The translations under genes and the position numbers were made by a program. Below, one piece after another: positions 13,229-13,536 of a stretch of 13,536 bases of DNA. The notes under the pieces were generated by a model. It saw only the letters and a program-made list of their open reading frames with translations, was not told the DNA's origin and did no database searches. The number at the start of each line of letters is the position of its first letter. The stretch's first letter is position 1. Source of the DNA: Chromatiales bacterium (lineage in GTDB: Bacteria > Pseudomonadota > Gammaproteobacteria > JACCYU01); contig JAPSGG010000006.1 in assembly GCA_031177845.1 (NCBI GenBank), positions 1 through 13,536 on the forward strand, given 5' to 3'.

Positions 13229-13536
13229 ATGAGCAGCAGATTCGACGAGCTGGCGGAAAGCCTAACGCGCAGAGTCGCGCAGGGAACCTCGCGGCGTGGA
13301 TTTCTGGCCCGCCTGGGAGCGGTGGTGGGTGGTGCCGTGTTGCTACCCCTGCTACCGGTCGACCGGCGCACCGGCGTCGCAAATGCGACCGATCGCCCTG
13401 GATGGCAGCCGCAGACTCAGGATGAGCTAGCATGTAATTACTGGCGAGCCTGTTCCCTCGACGGACAGGTCTGCGGCTGCTGCGGCGGCACGATGTTCGA
13501 GTGTCCGGCCGGCACTACCTTGTCACCCAGTTCGTG
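13229..13536 (+). CDS. mauA: Amine dehydrogenase light chain (TTQ subunit), 3' end cut by window
   Basis: The first 102 residues of the catalytic light chain are present. The N-terminus MSSRFDELAESLTRRVAQGT is followed by a twin-arginine signal SRRGFLARLGAVVGGAVLLP (21-40) and LPVDRR, all as in known mauA leaders. The mature part has the cysteine-rich start ACNYWRACSLDGQVCGCCGGT, then ECPAGTTLSPSS. In this family the Cys residues form disulfides, and two Trp residues are crosslinked to tryptophan tryptophylquinone. By alignment the next codon, of which only TG is present, should be the first TTQ tryptophan (SSW). The CxCCGGT pattern recalls aromatic amine dehydrogenase rather than the CDCSGGS of Paracoccus methylamine dehydrogenase. 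AGGAGG at 13215-13220 precedes the ATG by eight bases. The length, second Trp and remaining cysteines lie outside the window. Confidence 0.94.
   Translation, partial: MSSRFDELAESLTRRVAQGTSRRGFLARLGAVVGGAVLLPLLPVDRRTGVANATDRPGWQPQTQDELACNYWRACSLDGQVCGCCGGTMFECPAGTTLSPSS

Noticed and set aside
1..13536. CRISPR arrays, tRNA or rRNA genes, insertion sequences, phage attachment sites
   Set aside because: I saw no repeat-spacer pattern, no cloverleaf sequence, no transposase or integrase coding sequence and no paired terminal inverted repeats.

Overview
The window looks like chromosomal DNA of a moderately GC-rich proteobacterium, most likely gammaproteobacterial or betaproteobacterial, that oxidises primary amines and stores polyhydroxyalkanoate. 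The lineage is inferred from gene content and codon use (class I PhaC, prokaryotic sodium channel, mau genes, sigma-54 regulation). No rRNA or other phylogenetic marker is present, so the placement is tentative.

Region 1 (1-2600) is a loosely packed accessory stretch. It holds a vapB antitoxin gene overlapping a decayed vapC toxin gene. On the minus strand follow a small hydrophobic membrane protein and a complete bacterial voltage-gated sodium channel with a TLESWSM selectivity filter. Region 2 (2606-4520) is a single class I polyhydroxyalkanoate synthase gene, with a long imperfect hairpin overlapping its stop codon.

Region 3 (about 4720-9537) reads as one operon in the + direction. It encodes a GFA-family zinc protein (possible formaldehyde/glutathione connection) with a damaged or non-canonical start, a seven-haem c-type cytochrome with a C-terminal membrane anchor, a four-helix di-haem cytochrome b, a single-haem cytochrome c resembling the tail domain of cytochrome oxidase subunit II, and a sigma-54 enhancer-binding protein. 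That regulator lacks a receiver domain and ends in a winged-helix-like domain instead of the usual Fis-type helix-turn-helix. A sigma-54-like promoter lies in front of the operon.

Region 4 (9538-13536, running off the end) is a methylamine-dehydrogenase-type cluster in the order mauF-mauB-mauE-mauD-mauA. It comprises a TTQ-biogenesis membrane protein, the heavy chain, two accessory proteins for light-chain folding and disulfide formation, and the light chain. The light chain is cut by the window edge just before the codon predicted to encode the first TTQ tryptophan. A second sigma-54-like promoter with the same TGGCATA -24 element lies upstream, preceded by CCCAT elements spaced in exact 10-bp steps.

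My working model is that the sigma-54 regulator senses an amine or a metabolic cue and switches on both operons. The tryptophan-tryptophylquinone dehydrogenase would oxidise an amine in the periplasm to an aldehyde and ammonia, and the neighbouring cytochromes could take its electrons. The GFA-like protein might deal with formaldehyde. The gene identities are well supported by sequence motifs; the shared regulation, electron route and substrate are inference.
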